A stretch of 46,556 bases of DNA, taken from the NCBI GenBank assembly GCA_022820995.1, contig JAJEEM010000065.1, positions 1 through 46,556 of the forward strand. The letters are read 5' to 3'. Source of the DNA: Gemmatimonadota bacterium. Lineage in GTDB: Bacteria > Gemmatimonadota > Gemmatimonadetes > Palauibacterales > Palauibacteraceae. Shown here in pieces: positions 33,000 to 41,694 of this stretch (positions are counted from its first letter, which is position 1; every line of letters begins with the position of its first letter). The translations under genes were made by a program, and so were the position numbers. The notes under the pieces were generated by a model. It was given only the letters and a program-made list of their open reading frames with translations, had not been told where the DNA came from and ran no database searches.

Positions 33000-34558
33000 A
33001 CGCACGGCGGCCGGTATTCTCCACCACGAGCGGGATCGAAATCGACCCGGTCTACGGCGCGGGCGACGCGAACCCGGATCCGGCCCCGCCCGGCGAGTTC
33101 CCCTACACGCGGGGCGTGTACCCCACGATGTACCGGGGGCGGCTGTGGACGATGCGCCAGTACGCAGGCTTCGGCACGGCCGCGGAGACGAACGCGCGTT
33201 TCCGCTATCTGCTGGAATCCGGACAGACCGGCCTGTCCGTTGCCTTCGACCTTCCGACGCAGATGGGCTACGACTCCGACGATGCCGGGGTGCGGGGGGA
33301 AGTCGGACGGGTCGGGGTCGCGATCGATTCGATCGAGGACATGCACCGGCTGTTCGAGGAGATCCCGCTCGAACGCGTCTCGACGGCGATGACGATCAAC
33401 GCCACGGCGCCCGTGCTCCTCGCGATGTACGCGGGCGTGGCTCGGGAACGGGGCATCGATCCGGCCGTCCTCCGGGGCACCCTCCAGAACGATGTGCTGA
33501 AGGAGTTCATCGCGCGGGGGACGTACATCTATCCGGTGGAGCCCAGCGTCCGGTTCGTGACGGACGTGTTCGACTTCTGCTGCCGCGAGATGCCGCGCTG
33601 GCGCTCGATCTCCATCAGCGGGTACCACATTCGCGAGGCCGGCGCGACGGCGGCCCAGGAATTGGCCTTCACGATCGCCAACGGCCTCGAGTACGTGCGC
33701 CGCGCCACCGAGCGGGGACTGGAGATCGACGACTTCGCTCCCGGGCTCAGCTTCTTCTTCTCGGCCGACCGGCTGTTCTTCGAGGAGGTCGCCAAATTCC
33801 GCGCCGCCCGCCGCATGTGGGCCCGGCTCATGCGGGACCGTTTCGGAGCCGCGGAAGAGAGCTGTCGACTGAAGTTCCACACCCAGACCTCCGGGGCGGC
33901 GCTGACGGCCCAGCAGCCGCTGAACAACGTGGTGCGCGTCGCGATTCAGGCGCTCTCCGCGGTCCTGGGGGGAACGCAGTCGCTGCACACCAACAGCTAC
34001 GACGAAGCGCTCTCGCTGCCCGGAGCGGACGCGGCCCGCCTCGCCCTCCGCACACAGCAGGTCCTGGCGGCCGAGACCGGTGTCGGAGACACCGTCGACC
34101 CCCTGGGGGGCTCCCACTTCGTGGAATCGCTCACGGACGACATCGAGGCGCGGGCCCGGGAATACCTCGCGCGCGTCGAGGAACTGGGCGGCCCCGTGCA
34201 GGCGATCGACTACATGAGGGAGGAGATCCACCTGGCCGCCCGCCGGCATCAGGAGGCGATCGAGAGCCGCGAACTCGAGGTGGTCGGCGTGAACGTGCAC
34301 GCGGATGACGAACCGGTCGAGATGCCGAAGGCGCCGGATTTCGCCCGTCTGGCGGATGAACAGCGCCTCCGGCTCGCGCGGCTCCGGGCGGAGAGGAGCG
34401 ACGCGGACGTGGAATCGGCGCTGGCGGGGATCCGGCGGGCCGCGGCCGGAGATGCTAACCTCCTGCCCGTTCTGATCGACGCCGTCAGGCGCCGCGTGAC
34501 TCTGGGCGAGATCAGCCACGCGCTGCGCGAGGTGTGGGGAGAATACCGACCCGGCTAG
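32996..34558 (+). CDS. mcmA: Methylmalonyl-CoA mutase large subunit, catalytic domain
   Basis: A 520-residue (beta/alpha)8 catalytic domain of a B12-dependent acyl-CoA mutase that isomerises (R)-methylmalonyl-CoA to succinyl-CoA. GTG 32996 overlaps the carrier stop. 'EFPYTRGVYPTMYRGRLWTM' and 'HTQTSGAALTAQQPLNNVVR' are diagnostic. Substrate residues favour methylmalonyl-CoA: Tyr56 in 'RQYAGFG' and Arg174 in 'EFIARGTYIYP' correspond to Tyr89 and Arg207 of the Propionibacterium enzyme, where isobutyryl-CoA mutase has Phe and Gln. Tyr210-His211 in 'SISGYHIREAG' are the catalytic pair. The B12-binding domain is absent, so a separate small subunit must exist elsewhere. The stop codon lies inside a perfect CCGGCTAGCCGG palindrome. 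Confidence 0.93.
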   Translation: MNARRPVFSTTSGIEIDPVYGAGDANPDPAPPGEFPYTRGVYPTMYRGRLWTMRQYAGFGTAAETNARFRYLLESGQTGLSVAFDLPTQMGYDSDDAGVRGEVGRVGVAIDSIEDMHRLFEEIPLERVSTAMTINATAPVLLAMYAGVARERGIDPAVLRGTLQNDVLKEFIARGTYIYPVEPSVRFVTDVFDFCCREMPRWRSISISGYHIREAGATAAQELAFTIANGLEYVRRATERGLEIDDFAPGLSFFFSADRLFFEEVAKFRAARRMWARLMRDRFGAAEESCRLKFHTQTSGAALTAQQPLNNVVRVAIQALSAVLGGTQSLHTNSYDEALSLPGADAARLALRTQQVLAAETGVGDTVDPLGGSHFVESLTDDIEARAREYLARVEELGGPVQAIDYMREEIHLAARRHQEAIESRELEVVGVNVHADDEPVEMPKAPDFARLADEQRLRLARLRAERSDADVESALAGIRRAAAGDANLLPVLIDAVRRRVTLGEISHALREVWGEYRPG

Positions 34559-34619
34559 CCGGCTGCGGCTGGACGCCGCGGGCATGTCGGACGTTCCACG
34601 GATGGATCCAGGGGCACGA

Positions 34620-34955
34620 GTGCCAACGTACGAATACAGATGTCGCGGCTGTCGACACGATTTCGAGCGGTTCCAGCGCATGTCGGACCCGGCCGTGCGC
34701 CTCTGCCCGTCGTGCGGGGAAGAGCGCGTGGAGCGGCTCATCTCCTCCGGAGGCGGAATCGTCTTCAAGGGGCCGGGGTTCTACGCCACGGACTATCGGC
34801 AGGCGGCGGAGGGCGGCGGGAAGTCCGCCGCGGCCAAGGCGTCGGGCGATGCCTCCTCGGGGTCGCAGGACGGCGCGTCGTCCGCGTCCGATGGGGCCTC
34901 AGCCGCGTCTGATGGCGCCTCCTCAGGGTCGCCGGAAGGCGATTCCGGCTCGTGA
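34620..34955 (+). CDS. FmdB-family zinc-ribbon protein with low-complexity tail
   Basis: A 111-residue protein. GTG 34620 behind AGGGG gives the canonical family start 'MPTYEYRCRGC'; upstream in-frame ATGs at 34584 and 34602 would give an atypical leader. The zinc ribbon uses Cys-x2-Cys pairs ('CRGC' and 'CPSC'), then 'ERLISSGGGIVFKGPGFYAT', the usual FmdB ending. The last ~45 residues are a Ser/Ala/Asp/Gly-rich repeat ('DGASSASDGASAASDGASSG'). FmdB proteins are small putative regulatory or nucleic-acid-binding proteins; no precise role is established. It overlaps argS by four bases. Confidence 0.8.
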   Translation: MPTYEYRCRGCRHDFERFQRMSDPAVRLCPSCGEERVERLISSGGGIVFKGPGFYATDYRQAAEGGGKSAAAKASGDASSGSQDGASSASDGASAASDGASSGSPEGDSGS

Positions 34956-36640
34956 CGGGCGACGCCGGATTGGCCCGGCTCTCCGAGGCGCTCGAATCCG
35001 CCTTCTCCGCCGCCGGGGCTCCGGAGGGCTTCTCGCCGGGGTTGGAGCGGCCGCGGGATCCGACGCACGGAGACTGGGCGTCCAACGCGGCGCTCGTGCT
35101 CGCGAAGAGACTGGGCCAGCCGCCGCGGGCGCTCGCGGCGCGCGTCTGCGAACTGATCGACCCCGCGGCCGCCGGCATCGCGGCGGTGGAAGTCGCCGGC
35201 CCCGGGTTCCTGAACTTCCGGCTCTCCGATCGATCCATCTGGCCTCGACTGACGGAGGTTATCGAGGCGGGCCCCGACTGGGGACGGACCCGGGCCTCTC
35301 CGCCGCTGCGCGTCAACGTGGAGTTCGTTTCCGCCAATCCGACGGGGCCGCTGCACGTGGCCCATGGTCGTGGCGCCGCGCTCGGCGACGCGGTCGCGTC
35401 GCTGCTGGAGTGGGCCGGACACGACGTGACGCGCGAGTTCTACGTGAACGACGCCGGACGGCAGATCGAGCTCCTCGGCGAATCCGTCGAGGCACGCTAC
35501 GAGGAAGCGGCCGGCCGGCCGGCGGCCGTCCCCGAGGGCGGGTATCACGGCGAGTACGTCCGCGATGTCGCGATGGCGATTCGGGACGCCGCCGGCCCGG
35601 AGTTTCTCGCCTCGCTCGCGCCGGAAGAGCGCCGGGCCCGCTTGCGGCGCGAAGCGGTGCGCCTGCTCCGCGAGGAACAGGCGGAGGACCTGTCGCGGTT
35701 CGGCGTGGAGATGGACCTGTTCTACTCCGAGCGCTCGCTCTACGAGTCCGGAGCGATCGACCGCCTCCTGGAGGCGCTGGAAGACGGCGGCCTGATCTAC
35801 CGTTCGGAGGGGGCGACCTGGCTTCGGACTTCCGACTACGGCGACGAGAAGGACCGGGTCCTCATCAAGAGCGACGGCTCCTTCACCTACTTCCTGCCGG
35901 ATCTCGCCTATCACCTCGACAAGGCCCGGCGCGGCTTCGACATCGCGATCGACGTCTGGGGCGCGGATCACCAGGGCCACGAGAAGCGCATGCTGGCGGC
36001 CCTGCGCGGCCTGTCGTGCCCGGACCTGCTCGAGGTCCTGATCATTCAGCTGGTCACGGTTCTGCGCGACGGCAGGGAAGTCCGAATGAGCAAGCGCGCC
36101 GGACGTTTCGTGACGCTGGGCGAACTCGTTGACGAGACGGGCGCGGACGTGGCGCGGTATTTCTTCCTCATGCGCCGGGCGGAGGTCCATCTCAACTTCG
36201 ATCTCGACCTCGCCCTGGACACCTCGGACGCGAATCCGGTCTACAAGGTCCAGTACGCGCACGCGCGCATGTGCAGCGTATTCCGCAGAGCTGGAGTCGT
36301 CGCCGGCGAAGTCCCGCCTTCCCTCGAGGTGCCGGACGGCTTCGGCACCCCGGCCGAGCGCGAGGTCGCGCTCTCCGTCCTCCGGCTTCCCGAGGTCATC
36401 GCGGCGGCCGCCGGGAGCCGGGCCCCGCACCTGGTCTGCGCGTACCTGGAGGAGGCGGCGGGGCTCGTGAACGCCTGGTATCACCAGGGGAACCTGGATC
36501 CGGCGCAGAGAATCCTGGCGGAAGTGCCGGAGCGGGCCGCGAGAATCCGGCTCGCGCGCGCGGTTCAACTCACGCTGCGCAACGGACTGCGGGCGCTCGG
36601 CCTGTCTGCCCCCGAAACGATGACACGGGACGCGAAGTGA
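34952..36640 (+). CDS. argS: Arginyl-tRNA synthetase
   Basis: A 562-residue class I synthetase. The HIGH-type motif is 'HVAHGRG' (135-141) after 'VNVEFVSANPTGPL', the classic ArgRS sequence. 'FYVNDAGRQIELLGESV' and 'VWGADHQGHEKRM' follow, and the KMSKS equivalent is 'MSKRAGRFVTL'. The N-terminal additional domain ('PTHGDWASNAALVLAKRLGQ') and the C-terminal DALR anticodon-binding domain ('YAHARMCSVFRRA') are both present. The start is GTG 34952, overlapping the FmdB stop; the end overlaps the PfkB gene. Length is normal. Confidence 0.96.
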   Translation: MTGDAGLARLSEALESAFSAAGAPEGFSPGLERPRDPTHGDWASNAALVLAKRLGQPPRALAARVCELIDPAAAGIAAVEVAGPGFLNFRLSDRSIWPRLTEVIEAGPDWGRTRASPPLRVNVEFVSANPTGPLHVAHGRGAALGDAVASLLEWAGHDVTREFYVNDAGRQIELLGESVEARYEEAAGRPAAVPEGGYHGEYVRDVAMAIRDAAGPEFLASLAPEERRARLRREAVRLLREEQAEDLSRFGVEMDLFYSERSLYESGAIDRLLEALEDGGLIYRSEGATWLRTSDYGDEKDRVLIKSDGSFTYFLPDLAYHLDKARRGFDIAIDVWGADHQGHEKRMLAALRGLSCPDLLEVLIIQLVTVLRDGREVRMSKRAGRFVTLGELVDETGADVARYFFLMRRAEVHLNFDLDLALDTSDANPVYKVQYAHARMCSVFRRAGVVAGEVPPSLEVPDGFGTPAEREVALSVLRLPEVIAAAAGSRAPHLVCAYLEEAAGLVNAWYHQGNLDPAQRILAEVPERAARIRLARAVQLTLRNGLRALGLSAPETMTRDAK

Positions 36641-37608
36641 AGGTCCACGTCCCCGGAAACGGCGCCGGCCGGGCCGGAGCCGGGTCGATCCTCGTCGTGG
36701 GCAGCGTCGCGCTGGATGAGATTTCGACGCCCGCCGGACACCAGGAGGACGTCGTCGGCGGGACGGCGGTCAATTTCAGCGCCGCGGCCTCCCTGTTCGC
36801 GCCCGTGCAGCTCGTCGGGGTCATCGGCGAGGACTATCCGACGGACGAACTCGACTTCCTCCGGCGCCGGGGCGTGGATATGTCGGGGCTCGAACAGCGG
36901 CCCGGCCCCAGCTTCCGGTGGGGGGGCGTCTATCACCGGGACATGAATACGAGGGACACGACGTTCACCGAGCTGGGGGTTTTCGCGGATTTCCATCCGA
37001 CGATCCCCCCCGCCTTCCGGAGCGCGCCCTGGGCCTTTCTGGGCGCCATCGACCCCGCGCTGCAGCTCGAGGTCCTGGATCAGATCGAGTCACCCGTGCT
37101 CGCGGCGTGCGACACGATGAACTACTGGATCGAGGGGACCCCGGAGCGTCTCGCCGAGGTCATCGCGAAGATCGACCTGATCACCCTGAACGACGAAGAG
37201 GCGAGGCAGCTGTCGGGGGAGCACAATCTGGCCCGGGCCGCGCGCTGGATTCGGAGCCGGGGCCCGCGCCACGTCGTGATCAAGAAGGGGGAGCACGGAG
37301 CCGTGCTGCTCACGAACGAGGGCTTCTTCCTCACCCCCGGCTTTCCGCTCGACGACGTCGTCGACCCCACCGGCGCCGGCGACGCGTTCGCGGGCGGATT
37401 GCTGGGGTACCTGGCGCGCAGCGGTTCGATCGCGGGACCCGCGCTGAGGCGCGCCGTCGTGTACGGGTGCGCGCTCGGCTCCTTCGCGTGCGAAGCCTTC
37501 GGCGCGCGCCGCATGGTGAAGCTCACCAGGGCCGACGTGGAGGACCGCGTGCAAAGCATCGGAACGCTCACCAGATTCGATGAGCCAGTCCCGCGGATGG
37601 AAGCGTGA
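36637..37608 (+). CDS. PfkB-family sugar/nucleoside kinase
   Basis: A 323-residue ribokinase-like enzyme. GTG 36637 overlaps the argS stop by four bases; the frame is open further upstream but homology begins at 'SILVVGSVALDEI'. The substrate-side glycine pair is 'VVGGTAVNFSAAASLFAPV' (39-57). The ATP-side signature is 'DPTGAGDAFAGGLLGYLA' with the catalytic base Asp249. 'HVVIKKGEHGAVLL' and 'LNDEEARQLSGE' are typical of a subgroup found in Planctomycetota and related phyla. The phosphorylated substrate cannot be told from sequence. Its stop lies within an 11-bp tandem repeat that precedes purM. Confidence 0.85.
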   Translation: MKVHVPGNGAGRAGAGSILVVGSVALDEISTPAGHQEDVVGGTAVNFSAAASLFAPVQLVGVIGEDYPTDELDFLRRRGVDMSGLEQRPGPSFRWGGVYHRDMNTRDTTFTELGVFADFHPTIPPAFRSAPWAFLGAIDPALQLEVLDQIESPVLAACDTMNYWIEGTPERLAEVIAKIDLITLNDEEARQLSGEHNLARAARWIRSRGPRHVVIKKGEHGAVLLTNEGFFLTPGFPLDDVVDPTGAGDAFAGGLLGYLARSGSIAGPALRRAVVYGCALGSFACEAFGARRMVKLTRADVEDRVQSIGTLTRFDEPVPRMEA

Positions 37609-37635
37609 ACGACACATGAACGACACATGAACGAC
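37606..37635 (+). repeat. 11-bp tandem repeat at the purM start
   Basis: TGAACGACACA at 37606-37616 and 37617-37627, then TGAACGAC at 37628-37635. Each copy regenerates a start codon overlapping a stop (GTGA/ATGA), so a four-residue minigene M-N-D-T-stop (37616-37630) lies between pfkB and purM and overlaps the purM ATG. Confidence 0.85.
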
Positions 37636-38652
37636 GGATTGACGTACCGTGACGCGGGCGTGAACCTCGAGGCGGCCCGCGCGACGAAGGCCCGGCTCTC
37701 CCGGCTCGTCCAGGGGACCCGGACGGATGCCGTGAGCTCGGACTTCGGTTCGTTCGGAGGGCGCTTCCGGGCGACCCCCGGCCGGGAACTCGTCGCGAGC
37801 GCCGACGGCGTGGGGACGAAGCTGAAGATCGCCTTCATGGCGGACCGGCACGACACGGTGGGCGCCGACCTCGTGAACCACTGCGTCAACGACATCCTCG
37901 TCGAAGGCGCCCGGCCTCTCATCTTCATGGACTACGTCGCCTGCGGCGTGCTGGACCCGGACACCGTGACGAGCGTCGTCTCGGGGCTCGCCGCCGCCTG
38001 CCGCGCGAACGGCTGCGCGCTGCTCGGGGGAGAGACCGCGGAGATGCCTGATTTCTATGCGCCGGGGGAATACGACCTCGCGGGATTCGTGGTGGGCGAG
38101 ATCGCCTACCCGGAGGTGGGCCGCAGAGATCTGGAGCCGGGAGATCGTCTCATCGGACTCGCATCGAGCGGCGTCCACACGAACGGCTACAGCTTCGTGC
38201 GCGCCCTCTTCTTCGACCGCCTCGGACTCGGGGCCCACGACGCCTTCCCGGGGACCGGGGAGTCCGTGTCGGACGTCCTTCTGCGACCTCACCGAAGTTA
38301 CCTGTCCATCCTCGAGCGCAGCCTCGAAGCAGGCCGCGTGCAGGCGCTTGCCCATATCACGGGCGGTGGAATTCCGGGGAACGTGGACCGGGTCATCGGC
38401 GGGGACCTCGATGCGGTCGTGCGCCCCGACAGCTGGGTGCGCCCGCACGAGTTCGACGTGATCGCGCGCGAAAGCGGGGCGGAGGAGGCGGAACTCTTCT
38501 CCACCTTCAACATGGGCGTGGGGATGGTCGCGGTCGTACGGGAGGCGGAGGCCGGCCGGGTGCTCGAGGAGATTCGCGACTCCGGGTGCGAGGCGTTCCT
38601 GTGCGGGGAACTCGTCGCGGGCAGCGGCAGGGTGCACCTGGAGCCGTCATGA
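37627..38652 (+). CDS. purM: Phosphoribosylformylglycinamidine cyclo-ligase (AIR synthetase)
   Basis: A 341-residue ATP-dependent enzyme that closes the imidazole ring in purine synthesis. Family blocks are 'YRDAGVNLEAA', 'LVASADGVGTKLKIAF', 'DLVNHCVNDILVEGARPLIF', 'LLGGETAEMPDFY', 'GLASSGVHTNGYSFVRALFF', 'AHITGGGIPGNVDRV' and 'FNMGVGMVAVV'. Length is normal. ATG 37627 is the third start-like codon created by the tandem repeat; no strong Shine-Dalgarno precedes it, so coupling to the upstream minigene or kinase may drive translation. The end overlaps ribD by four bases. Confidence 0.95.
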   Translation: MNDGLTYRDAGVNLEAARATKARLSRLVQGTRTDAVSSDFGSFGGRFRATPGRELVASADGVGTKLKIAFMADRHDTVGADLVNHCVNDILVEGARPLIFMDYVACGVLDPDTVTSVVSGLAAACRANGCALLGGETAEMPDFYAPGEYDLAGFVVGEIAYPEVGRRDLEPGDRLIGLASSGVHTNGYSFVRALFFDRLGLGAHDAFPGTGESVSDVLLRPHRSYLSILERSLEAGRVQALAHITGGGIPGNVDRVIGGDLDAVVRPDSWVRPHEFDVIARESGAEEAELFSTFNMGVGMVAVVREAEAGRVLEEIRDSGCEAFLCGELVAGSGRVHLEPS

Positions 38653-39809
38653 CGACGCGGGGATTCGACCCCATCGCCGGGGCGCCTCCGAGCCGCACCG
38701 AGGACCTGCGGCACATGCGCGAGGCGCTGGCCGTGGCGCCGCGGGGACAGGGCCGCGTGTCGCCCAATCCGCTCGTGGGCGCCGTCGTGGCCCGCGGGAA
38801 CCAGGTGTTCGGCACGGGATGGCACGCGGAATACGGCGGCGACCACGCGGAGGTCGTGGCGCTGCGGGAGGCCGGGCCGCGCGCGGCGGGCGCCACGCTG
38901 TACGTCACGCTCGAACCGTGCCGCCATACCGGGCGGACGCCCCCGTGTACCGCCGCGATCATCCGCTCCGGCGTGCGGCGCGTCGTCATCGCCTGCCGTG
39001 ATCCCAATCCGGAAGCGCGTCAGGGAGCGGAGGAGCTGCGGCAGGCCGGACTCGACGTCGAGATCGGGATCGAGGCGAACGCCGCGAAACGGCTGAACGC
39101 GGCCTTCCTCTGGTTTCACCGGCAGTGGGTCCCCTTCGCTTCGCTCAAACTCGCGCTCTCGCTCGATGCGAAGCTCGGCGCGGAAAGCGTTCGCACGCCG
39201 GTGACCGGCATACGGGCGCTGGACGAAGTCCACCGTCTACGCTCCTGCCACGATGCGATCCTGATCGGCTCCAACACGGTCGCGATCGATGACCCTTTGC
39301 TCACCGCCCGCGGCGAGGTCGTGCCGAGGGTGCCGCCGGTGCGGGCCGTCCTGGACACCACGCTCCGGCTCCGCCCGTCGAGTCAGCTCGTGCGGACGTC
39401 CGCCCAGGCGCCCGTGTGGGCCTTCGCGGATCCCGAATCGGACGGATTCGAGGAGCGCGCGGATCCGCTTCGCGAGGCGGGCGTGGAGGTCATCGGCGTT
39501 CCCCGGAGCGAGGACCACGGACTGGACCTGAGCGCCGTCTGGAACGAAATGGCCATTCGCGGCGTGCTCTCGGTGCTCGTCGAAGGTGGGGGGCAGGTCG
39601 CCGCATCGTTGCTTCGCGGCGGACACATACAGCGGATCCACGCCTTCATCGCCCCCATGTTCTACGGGCGCGACGGCGTGCCGGCGTTCCCCGGCCTCGA
39701 GCCGTCGACGCCGGGCGAGTGGCTGCCCATGCAGCGGGATTCGCTGGGGCAGGATACGCAGATCGTGTTCGAGCACCGGCAGCTCCAGGAAACCCTGGAC
39801 AACCTCTGA
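38649..39809 (+). CDS. ribD: Bifunctional riboflavin deaminase/reductase RibD
   Basis: A 386-residue two-domain enzyme that deaminates and then reduces the pyrimidine intermediate of riboflavin synthesis. The N-terminal deaminase has the zinc site 'HAEVVAL' (His-Ala-Glu) and 'EPCRHTGRTPPC'. The C-terminal reductase domain begins around 'FASLKLALSLDAKLG', with 'DAILIGSNTVAIDDPLLTAR' and 'VLVEGGGQVAASLL'. ATG 38649 overlaps the purM stop; the frame is open upstream but homology starts later. It is the first gene of a complete rib cluster. No FMN riboswitch can fit because there is no gap upstream. Confidence 0.94.
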   Translation: MTTRGFDPIAGAPPSRTEDLRHMREALAVAPRGQGRVSPNPLVGAVVARGNQVFGTGWHAEYGGDHAEVVALREAGPRAAGATLYVTLEPCRHTGRTPPCTAAIIRSGVRRVVIACRDPNPEARQGAEELRQAGLDVEIGIEANAAKRLNAAFLWFHRQWVPFASLKLALSLDAKLGAESVRTPVTGIRALDEVHRLRSCHDAILIGSNTVAIDDPLLTARGEVVPRVPPVRAVLDTTLRLRPSSQLVRTSAQAPVWAFADPESDGFEERADPLREAGVEVIGVPRSEDHGLDLSAVWNEMAIRGVLSVLVEGGGQVAASLLRGGHIQRIHAFIAPMFYGRDGVPAFPGLEPSTPGEWLPMQRDSLGQDTQIVFEHRQLQETLDNL

Positions 39810-39821
39810 GCGATCGGATTC

Positions 39822-40430
39822 GTGTTCACCGGAATCGTACGGGCGGTCGGCGAGGTCGCGGGCCGGGAGCGCCGGGAGGCCGCGCTCCGGCTGTCGATTG
39901 CCCGCGTGCCGTTTCTCGACGGGCTCCGCGATGGGGATTCGGTGTCGCTCGCGGGCGTGTGCACGACCGTCGTCGCTCTCCGGGAGGAGGCGTTCGAGGT
40001 CGACGTCGTCGAGGCGACGCTGGAGCGGACCACGATCGGGAGCTGGCGGGTCGGGGATCCCGTCAACCTCGAGCCGGCGCTGTGCGCCGGGGAACCGCTG
40101 GGCGGGCACATGGTACAGGGACACATCGATGGGGTGGGGACCGTGGCGGCGGCCAGGTGGGAAGGCGAGTCGGGCCTGCTCGAGATCGAACTCCCCGATG
40201 GTCTCGAGAAGGTGACCGTGCCGCAGGGCTCCTTCGCCGTCGATGGCGTGAGTCTCACGGTCAACCGCCTGGCCGGGACCATCGCGCGTTTCGCCATCAT
40301 CCCATATACATGGACCCATACGACCCTGGGGAGGCTCGCGTCGGGCGCGAGAGTGAACCTCGAGGCGGACCTGATCGGCAAGCACGTGGCTCGAGCCCTC
40401 CGGCCGCACGTGACCCCCGTGGACTCCTGA
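39822..40430 (+). CDS. ribE: Riboflavin synthase, alpha subunit
   Basis: A 202-residue enzyme that dismutates two lumazine molecules to riboflavin. GTG 39822 gives the invariant N-terminus 'MFTGIVRAVGEV'. Two lumazine-binding repeats are present: the first with 'GDSVSLAGVCTTVV' and 'LGGHMVQGHIDGVGTV', the second with 'GSFAVDGVSLTVNRL' and 'YTWTHTTLGRLASGARVNLE'. Length is typical. It is 12 bases after ribD and 16 before ribBA. Confidence 0.95.
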   Translation: MFTGIVRAVGEVAGRERREAALRLSIARVPFLDGLRDGDSVSLAGVCTTVVALREEAFEVDVVEATLERTTIGSWRVGDPVNLEPALCAGEPLGGHMVQGHIDGVGTVAAARWEGESGLLEIELPDGLEKVTVPQGSFAVDGVSLTVNRLAGTIARFAIIPYTWTHTTLGRLASGARVNLEADLIGKHVARALRPHVTPVDS

Positions 40431-40446
40431 GTCGGCTCCCGTTCGA

Positions 40447-41694
40447 ATGAAAACCGACAACAGCCTTCGGCTGGCGGGCATGCCCGCCGATACCGTGGAA
40501 GCGGCGATCGAGCGTATCCGCAGCGGCGGGCTCGTGATCATCGCGGACGATGAGGATCGCGAGAACGAGGGGGATCTCGTCTGCGCGGCCGCGCTCGCCA
40601 CGCCCGAGGCGATCAACTTCATGGCCAGGCACGCCCGGGGACTCATCTGCCTCACGATGCCCGATGAGATGGCCGATCGCCTCGACCTCCCGCTCATGAC
40701 CGACGACCGGCTGGCGGACCCCCACAAGACGGCGTTCACCGTGTCGATCGACGCCCGCCAGGACTTCGGGGTGTCGACCGGGATCTCGGCGCAGGATCGC
40801 GCCCGGACCATTCGCGTCGCGGTGGATCCCCAGACCCGGCCGACGGACCTCGTGCGTCCGGGCCACATCTTTCCGCTCCGCGCCCGGCCGGGCGGCGTGC
40901 TGCAGCGCGTGGGCCAGACGGAGGCTTCGGTCGATCTCGCCCGGCTGGCCGGGCTCACTCCGGCGGGTGTGATCTGCGAGATCCTGAACGAGGACGGGAC
41001 GATGGCGCGCCGCCCGGAACTCGAGAAGTTCGCGGCGGAGCACGACCTTCCCTTCATCACCGTGGCCGCCCTCGTCTCCTACCGGCTGCGCACGGAGAGT
41101 CTCGTGCGGCGCGTCGCCGAAGCGGACCTCCCCACGCCGTGGGGCGATTTCCGCATCGTGGGGTACGCGAACGAGGTGGACGAGCGCGAACACGTCGCGC
41201 TCGTGCGCGGCGATGTGGCGGATGCGGAGGACGTCCTCGTCCGCGTGCATTCGCGCTGCCTGACGGGCGATGTGTTCCACTCCCATCGCTGCGATTGCGG
41301 CAGCCAGCTCGAGGCCGCGATGCGGATGGTCGTGGAAGCCGACGCGGGGGTCATCGTCTACCTCGACCAGGAAGGGAGGGGGATCGGACTCCTGAACAAG
41401 CTCCGGGCCTACGAACTGCAGGATGAGGGCCACGACACGGTCGAAGCGAACGAGGCGCTGGGTTTTCCGCCCGACCTGCGGAACTACGGCATCGGGGCCC
41501 AGATCCTCGTTGACCTCGGGTTGCACTCGATCCGGATCATGACGAACAACCCGAAGAAACTCGCGGGTCTGGAGGGGTTCGGCCTCGTGATCCGCGACCG
41601 CGTGCCCCTCGAGCTCGGCGGGATCGACGACCGGCTGGTCCGCTATCTCCGCACGAAGCGCGAAAAGCTGGGACACCTGACCGGATCCGCGTGA
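40447..41694 (+). CDS. ribBA: Bifunctional 3,4-dihydroxy-2-butanone-4-phosphate synthase / GTP cyclohydrolase II
   Basis: A 415-residue bifunctional enzyme feeding both branches of riboflavin synthesis. The N-terminal butanone-phosphate synthase (1-~205) shows the acidic motif 'DDEDRENEGDL', 'GVSTGISAQDRA', 'RPGHIFPL' and 'GVICEILNEDGTMAR'. The position of the second Mg ligand, His153 of E. coli RibB in 'GGHTEA', is Gln157 here ('RVGQTEASVDLA', codon CAG 40915-40917). The C-terminal GTP cyclohydrolase II carries the zinc cysteines in 'VHSRCLTGDVFHSHRCDCGS' and 'YLDQEGRGIGLLNK'. Activity of the first domain is therefore less certain than that of the second. The end overlaps ribH. Confidence 0.94.
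   Translation: MKTDNSLRLAGMPADTVEAAIERIRSGGLVIIADDEDRENEGDLVCAAALATPEAINFMARHARGLICLTMPDEMADRLDLPLMTDDRLADPHKTAFTVSIDARQDFGVSTGISAQDRARTIRVAVDPQTRPTDLVRPGHIFPLRARPGGVLQRVGQTEASVDLARLAGLTPAGVICEILNEDGTMARRPELEKFAAEHDLPFITVAALVSYRLRTESLVRRVAEADLPTPWGDFRIVGYANEVDEREHVALVRGDVADAEDVLVRVHSRCLTGDVFHSHRCDCGSQLEAAMRMVVEADAGVIVYLDQEGRGIGLLNKLRAYELQDEGHDTVEANEALGFPPDLRNYGIGAQILVDLGLHSIRIMTNNPKKLAGLEGFGLVIRDRVPLELGGIDDRLVRYLRTKREKLGHLTGSA

Noticed and set aside
34551..34562. CCGGCTAGCCGG palindrome as an operator
   Set aside because: It includes the mutase stop codon and has only a four-base stem on folding; likely chance in a CG-rich sequence.
38600..38660. FMN riboswitch upstream of ribD
   Set aside because: ribD overlaps purM by four bases and no conserved FMN-aptamer sequence is present.
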